In this document: positions 4,647 to 7,778 of the stretch, piece by piece
Layout: the number at the start of each line of letters is the position of its first letter
Numbering within the stretch: the first letter of the stretch is position 1
Source of the DNA: an uncultured Planctomycetaceae bacterium
GTDB taxonomy: Bacteria > Planctomycetota > Planctomycetia > Pirellulales > UBA1268
Reading direction: 5' to 3'
DNA: 7,778 nt
Assembly: GCA_903885855.1 (NCBI GenBank)
Contig: CAISKG010000194.1
Span: forward strand, 1 to 7,778
The notes under the pieces: generated by a model
Told to the model about the DNA's origin: nothing
The model's input: the letters and a program-made list of their open reading frames with translations, nothing else
Database searches by the model: none
Program-made: the position numbers and the translations under genes

Positions 4647-7481
4647 TTGGCAGACGACCGCACGGACGACCGCGGGCCCGAGGAGGAGGGGGAGTCCGCT
4701 CGTGATCCGGGGGGCCTCCCCCCCGGGCAGCCGCCCGGTGCCGCCCCGTCCGGGGCGGGCGACGACGGCATCCTCCGCGACAGTTCCGGGGGCCGCCTCG
4801 TCGAACTGCCCATCGAGCAGGAGCTCAAGGACAGCTACCTGACCTACGCGATGAGCGTCATCGTCGCCCGGGCCCTGCCCGACGTGCGCGACGGTCTCAA
4901 GCCATCCCAGCGCCGCATCCTCGTGGCGATGAACGACCTCAATCTCTCGCCCGGGGCGGCGCGGGTGAAGTGCGCCAAGATCTCCGGCGACACCAGCGGC
5001 AACTACCACCCGCACGGCGAGAGCGTCATCTATCCCACGCTGGTGCGCATGGCCCAGGAATGGAACATGCGCCACGTGCTCGTCGACAAGCAGGGCAACT
5101 TCGGCTCGATCGCCGGCCTGCCCGCGGCGGCGATGCGGTACACGGAGGCACGGCTCTCGCCGATCGCGGCGATGATGCTCGACGACCTCGAGCTCGACAC
5201 CGTCGACTACGTCCCCACCTACGACGAGCGCAACACCGAGCCGGTGGTGCTCCCCGGGGCCTTCCCCAACCTGCTGGTCAACGGCGCCGGCGGCATCGCG
5301 GTCGGCATGGCGACCAGCATCCCGCCCCACAATCTCGGCGAGATCTGCCAGGCACTGGTGGCGCTGATCGACAATCCCGCGATCTCGCTCGGCGAACTGC
5401 TGCAGATCGTGCCCGGCCCCGACTTCCCCACCGGGGGGATCGTGATGGGGCGCGAGGCGTTGGTGCGCGGCTACGCGACCGGGCGGAGCACGATCACCCT
5501 CCGGGCCCGGGCGCGGGTGGAGGAGTTCGGCAAGAACCGCACCCGGATCGTGGTCACCGAGGTGCCGTACCAGCAGACGCGCGACGCGATCGAGGAGAAG
5601 ATCGCCGAGCTCGTCAACGACGACCGCATCAAGGGCATCTCGGCGATCCGCAACGAGAGCGATCTGAAGGAGCCGGTGCGGCTGGTGCTGGAGCTGAAGC
5701 GCGACGCCGATCCCGACGTCGTCCTCAATCAGCTCTACCAGTTCTCCCCGCTGCAGACGAGCTTCTCGCTCATCTTCCTGGCCCTGGTCGACGGCAAGCC
5801 GCGGATCCTGTCGTTCAAGAACCTGCTCGAGGAGTTCCTCCGCCACCGCACGACCGTCCTCCGCCGCCGCACGCAGCACCTCCTCCAGAAGGCGCGCAGC
5901 CGCAAGCACACCCTCGAGGGGCTGCTGGTGGCGCTGGCCAACATCGACGAGGTGATCCGGATCATCCGCAGCTCGCGCTCGCAGGCGGAGGCCAAGGAGC
6001 GGCTCACGAAGATCGAGGCCCCGGCGGCGCTCCTGGAGCGGGCCCTGGGCGCCGAGGGCTTCGCCATCCTCCAGGAGGAGCGCGGGGCGGCCGAGTCGTA
6101 CGGGCTGTCGCCGGTGCAGGCCGACGCCATCCTCCGCCTCACGCTCGGGCAGCTGGTCAATCTCGAGCAGGAGAAGCTCTCCGGGGAGCACCGCGAGCTC
6201 CTCGGGAAGATCGGCGAGTTCCGCCGGCTGCTCTCGAGCGAGTCGAACCTCCGGGCCCTGGTCCGCGCCGAGCTGCTGGAGCTGGCTGACAAGCACGGCG
6301 ACGATCGCCGCACGGAGATCAGCGGCGAGGCGGGCGACATCCGCGACATGGCCGAGCTGATCACCGAGGCCACGATGGTGGTCACGATCAGCCGGGCCGG
6401 CTACGTGAAGCGCACCGCGGCCGACACCTACCGGGCCCAGCGTCGCGGCGGCAAGGGGCTGACGGGGGCCCGCACCGACGAGGAAGACCCGATCGAGCAC
6501 CTGTTCGTGGCCAGCACCCACGACTTCCTGCTCGTGTTCACCACCCTGGGCAAGGTGTTCACGCTGCGGGTCTTCGAGCTCCCGGAGCTGGCCCGCGACG
6601 CCAAGGGGCGGGCCCTGGTGAACCTGCTGGAATTCGAGAAGGGGGAGCGCGTGGCCGATTGCCGCGCGGTGTCGGGCTTCGGCGACCCCGGCCAGTATCT
6701 GCTCCTCGCGACGCGCGACGGCGTCGTCAAGAAGACGGCCCTCGACGAATACAAGCGGCGCCGCACCAAGGGCCTGATCGCCGTCAAGCTCCGCGAGGGG
6801 GACGAACTCGTCGACGCGGTGATCACCCGCCCCGGCGACGAGCTGATCCTCGCCACGGCCAAGGGGATGGCGATCCGCTTCCCCGAGTCGGACGCGCGCC
6901 CGATGGGGCGCGACACCAGCGGCGTGCGCGGGATCAAGCTCTCCGGCGGGGACCGCCTCGTGGGGATGGTGGTCGCCGATCCCGAGGCCACGCTGCTCAC
7001 CGTCTGCGCCCACGGCTACGGCAAGCGCACGCCGTTCGGGCCGGGGACGGAGCTCTCCGGCCCGGGCCCCGAGGGGGACGCCGACACGGAATCCGCCGCC
7101 GGCGACGCCGATGACGCGGAGGAGGGGGGCGACGGCGGCTCCAGCGGCATGCGCTACCGCACGCAGCACCGCGGCGGCAAGGGGGTGCGCGACATCAAGA
7201 CCACGCAGCGCAACGGCGAGGTGGTGTCGATCGTCTCGGTGAAGGACGGCGAGCAGGTGCTGATGATGACGGCGCGCGGCAAGATCCAGCGCGTCAACGT
7301 GTCGGAGATCAAGGCGATCGGGCGCAACACCCAGGGGGTGCGGATCATGCGTCTCGACGACGGCGACACGCTCGCCGCGGTCGTGCCCGTGCCGCCGAGC
7401 GAGCAGGAGGACGAGGGCGTCGCAGGGGGCGAGGCCGACGGCGGGGATCCCGCCGGCACGGCGCCCGCGCCGCCCGCCTGA
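4647..7481 (+). CDS. gyrA: DNA gyrase subunit A
   Basis: This is the ATP-driven negative-supercoiling type IIA topoisomerase subunit that cuts and rejoins DNA, working as A2B2 with GyrB. The 944 residues begin with a low-complexity acidic/Pro/Gly leader (1 to about 50). The breakage-reunion domain follows, with LKDSYLTYAMSVIVARALPD near its start, YHPHGES (120-126), catalytic Arg164-Tyr165 in MRYTE, and GGIAVGMATSIPPHN. The C-terminal beta-pinwheel carries the GyrA-box QRRGGKG (598-604), which marks GyrA rather than ParC, and a second box-like QHRGGKG (840-846). Ser126 aligns with E. coli Ser83 and Pro130 with Asp87. E. coli GyrA is about 875 residues; the excess here comes from the leader and an acidic insert at about 798-835. 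An acidic Ala/Gly/Pro tail follows about 917. The TTG start is set by a strong SD. The frame stays open far upstream only because of GC richness. GyrB is not in the window. Confidence 0.97.
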   Translation: MADDRTDDRGPEEEGESARDPGGLPPGQPPGAAPSGAGDDGILRDSSGGRLVELPIEQELKDSYLTYAMSVIVARALPDVRDGLKPSQRRILVAMNDLNLSPGAARVKCAKISGDTSGNYHPHGESVIYPTLVRMAQEWNMRHVLVDKQGNFGSIAGLPAAAMRYTEARLSPIAAMMLDDLELDTVDYVPTYDERNTEPVVLPGAFPNLLVNGAGGIAVGMATSIPPHNLGEICQALVALIDNPAISLGELLQIVPGPDFPTGGIVMGREALVRGYATGRSTITLRARARVEEFGKNRTRIVVTEVPYQQTRDAIEEKIAELVNDDRIKGISAIRNESDLKEPVRLVLELKRDADPDVVLNQLYQFSPLQTSFSLIFLALVDGKPRILSFKNLLEEFLRHRTTVLRRRTQHLLQKARSRKHTLEGLLVALANIDEVIRIIRSSRSQAEAKERLTKIEAPAALLERALGAEGFAILQEERGAAESYGLSPVQADAILRLTLGQLVNLEQEKLSGEHRELLGKIGEFRRLLSSESNLRALVRAELLELADKHGDDRRTEISGEAGDIRDMAELITEATMVVTISRAGYVKRTAADTYRAQRRGGKGLTGARTDEEDPIEHLFVASTHDFLLVFTTLGKVFTLRVFELPELARDAKGRALVNLLEFEKGERVADCRAVSGFGDPGQYLLLATRDGVVKKTALDEYKRRRTKGLIAVKLREGDELVDAVITRPGDELILATAKGMAIRFPESDARPMGRDTSGVRGIKLSGGDRLVGMVVADPEATLLTVCAHGYGKRTPFGPGTELSGPGPEGDADTESAAGDADDAEEGGDGGSSGMRYRTQHRGGKGVRDIKTTQRNGEVVSIVSVKDGEQVLMMTARGKIQRVNVSEIKAIGRNTQGVRIMRLDDGDTLAAVVPVPPSEQEDEGVAGGEADGGDPAGTAPAPPA
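7038..7151 (+). other. Acidic low-complexity insert in the GyrA C-terminal domain
   Basis: Residues about 798-835 of GyrA lie between GYGKRTPF and RYRTQHRGGKG, elements that are only a few residues apart in typical GyrA. The stretch is rich in Gly, Ala, Asp and Glu, with 11 acidic and no basic residues, so it is probably a disordered loop between pinwheel blades. The reading frame is intact, so it is translated sequence rather than a disruption. Confidence 0.7.
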
Positions 7482-7491
7482 TCCGGGGAAG

Positions 7492-7532
7492 CGTCGTCGC
7501 GGCCCGCGGAGCCGCCCGGCGGGGAAACGACG
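7492..7532 (+). other. GC-rich stem-loop between gyrA and the UDP-glucose dehydrogenase gene
   Basis: CGTCGT (7492-7497) can pair with ACGACG (7527-7532), and inside it CCCGC (7503-7507) with GCGGG (7519-7523), giving a two-part stem with an internal loop. No T tract follows, so it is not a classical intrinsic terminator. It could be a weak or Rho-assisted terminator, an mRNA-stabilising structure, or chance in GC-rich DNA. Confidence 0.25.
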
Positions 7533-7540
7533 TCGACTCC

Positions 7541-7546
7541 GGGGAG
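7541..7546 (+). promoter_or_regulatory. Shine-Dalgarno of the UDP-glucose dehydrogenase gene
   Basis: GGGGAG lies 6 nt before the ATG at 7553 and fixes that start. Confidence 0.6.
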
Positions 7547-7552
7547 CGAACG

Positions 7553-7778
7553 ATGAAGATCGCGGTGGTGGGGACAGGATACGTCGGGCTGGTGTCCGGG
7601 ACGTGCTTCGCCGACAGCGGCAACACGGTCACGTGTCTCGACATCGACGCGGCCAAGATCGCCCGGCTGGAGCGCGGCGACGTGCCGATCTACGAGCCGG
7701 GCCTCGACGAACTCGTGGCCCGCAACCACCGCGCCGGGCGGCTGCGCTTCACGACCGACACCGCCGCCGCCATCGCCC
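7553..7778 (+). CDS. UDP-glucose 6-dehydrogenase, N-terminal part (3' end cut off)
   Basis: The family oxidises UDP-glucose to UDP-glucuronate with two NAD+, supplying a precursor for cell-surface polysaccharides and for sugars such as UDP-xylose or UDP-L-Ara4N. Only the first 75 residues are visible. They begin with the NAD-binding Rossmann motif VVGTGYVGLVSG (5-16) and have Asp30 and Asp32 at the end of the second strand, where the NAD ribose is bound. The family motif YEPGLDEL (47-54) follows, then the start of the next strand (RLRFTTD). The catalytic cysteine region is outside the window. A related UDP-ManNAc dehydrogenase is possible, but GTGYVGLVSG with IYEPGLDEL favours UDP-glucose. 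The gene is 71 bp downstream of gyrA on the same strand with its own SD; read-through from gyrA is possible because I see no classical terminator. Confidence 0.92.
   Translation, partial: MKIAVVGTGYVGLVSGTCFADSGNTVTCLDIDAAKIARLERGDVPIYEPGLDELVARNHRAGRLRFTTDTAAAIA

Noticed and set aside
4970..6289. Second plus-strand open frame within gyrA
   Set aside because: It is a frame-shifted shadow of gyrA, Arg/Gly/Pro-rich and without domains, while gyrA is intact and strongly conserved through the region.
870..7169. A single open frame of 2099 codons on the minus strand
   Set aside because: Only its last roughly 600 codons (from 2660) are a real gene. The rest is the antisense of gyrA and an out-of-frame reading of the first GT-C gene, with Arg/Gly/Ala/His-rich low-complexity translation. 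It is open because stop codons are rare at this GC content.
7482..7549. Repeated TCCGGGGA at 7482 and 7538 as a possible operator
   Set aside because: Eight GC-rich bases repeated twice are expected by chance in this composition, and the second copy contains the ribosome binding site of the next gene.
7482..7552. Intrinsic terminator after gyrA
   Set aside because: A GC-rich stem-loop can be drawn but there is no T tract, so I list it only as a low-confidence stem-loop.
1..7778. Mobile element, CRISPR array, tRNA/rRNA or a new defence-type system
   Set aside because: No transposase or integrase motifs, terminal inverted repeats, regularly spaced repeats or tRNA-like cloverleaf were seen; every large coding block is explained by known families.

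Overview
This is a very GC-rich window with compact coding and strong G/C bias at third codon positions. It holds five protein genes in two divergent groups around one intergenic region of about 250 bp (4400-4646). The lineage is best guessed as Planctomycetota. The GyrA has active-site-region wording that I associate with planctomycete/PVC gyrases (NYHPHGESVIYP, GSIAGLP, LGQLVNLEQEKL), and the window pairs membrane glycosyltransferases of the PMT/ArnT type. This assignment is inference from recall, not a database result.

Left half, minus strand (4399 down to 1): three tightly packed genes that look like one operon. First come two tandem paralogous GT-C membrane glycosyltransferases of the ArnT/PMT (GT39/GT83-like) type, at 2621-4399 and 870-2660. 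They are followed by a GT2 polyprenyl-phosphate glycosyltransferase of the ArnC/GtrB/DPM1-like type, at 1-873, cut by the window edge. Neighbouring genes overlap by 40 bp (or 4 bp with an alternative start) and by 4 bp (ATGA), which suggests translational coupling. A GT2 that loads a sugar onto a polyprenyl phosphate, next to GT-C enzymes that use such lipid-linked sugars outside the membrane, suggests a lipid-carrier glycan-modification cassette. The acceptor (lipid A, other lipid, protein or polymer) cannot be read from the sequence.

Right half, plus strand (4647 to 7778): DNA gyrase subunit A, then the 5' end of a UDP-glucose 6-dehydrogenase gene 71 bp downstream. gyrA appears to start at a TTG codon with a near-perfect Shine-Dalgarno sequence. 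A good sigma70-like promoter (TTGACC-N16-TATGTT) lies just upstream, and its -10 box covers the only competing ATG. The GyrA is long (944 aa). It has a low-complexity N-terminal leader, an acidic insert of about 38 residues in the C-terminal DNA-wrapping domain, two GyrA-box motifs, and proline in place of the acidic residue at E. coli position 87 of the quinolone-binding region.

I see no mobile element, CRISPR array, tRNA, rRNA or clear new system. The long open frames opposite the real genes are explained by GC richness. The points most worth a second look are the GyrA variations, the duplicated ArnT-like pair coupled to its GT2, and the divergent regulatory region.
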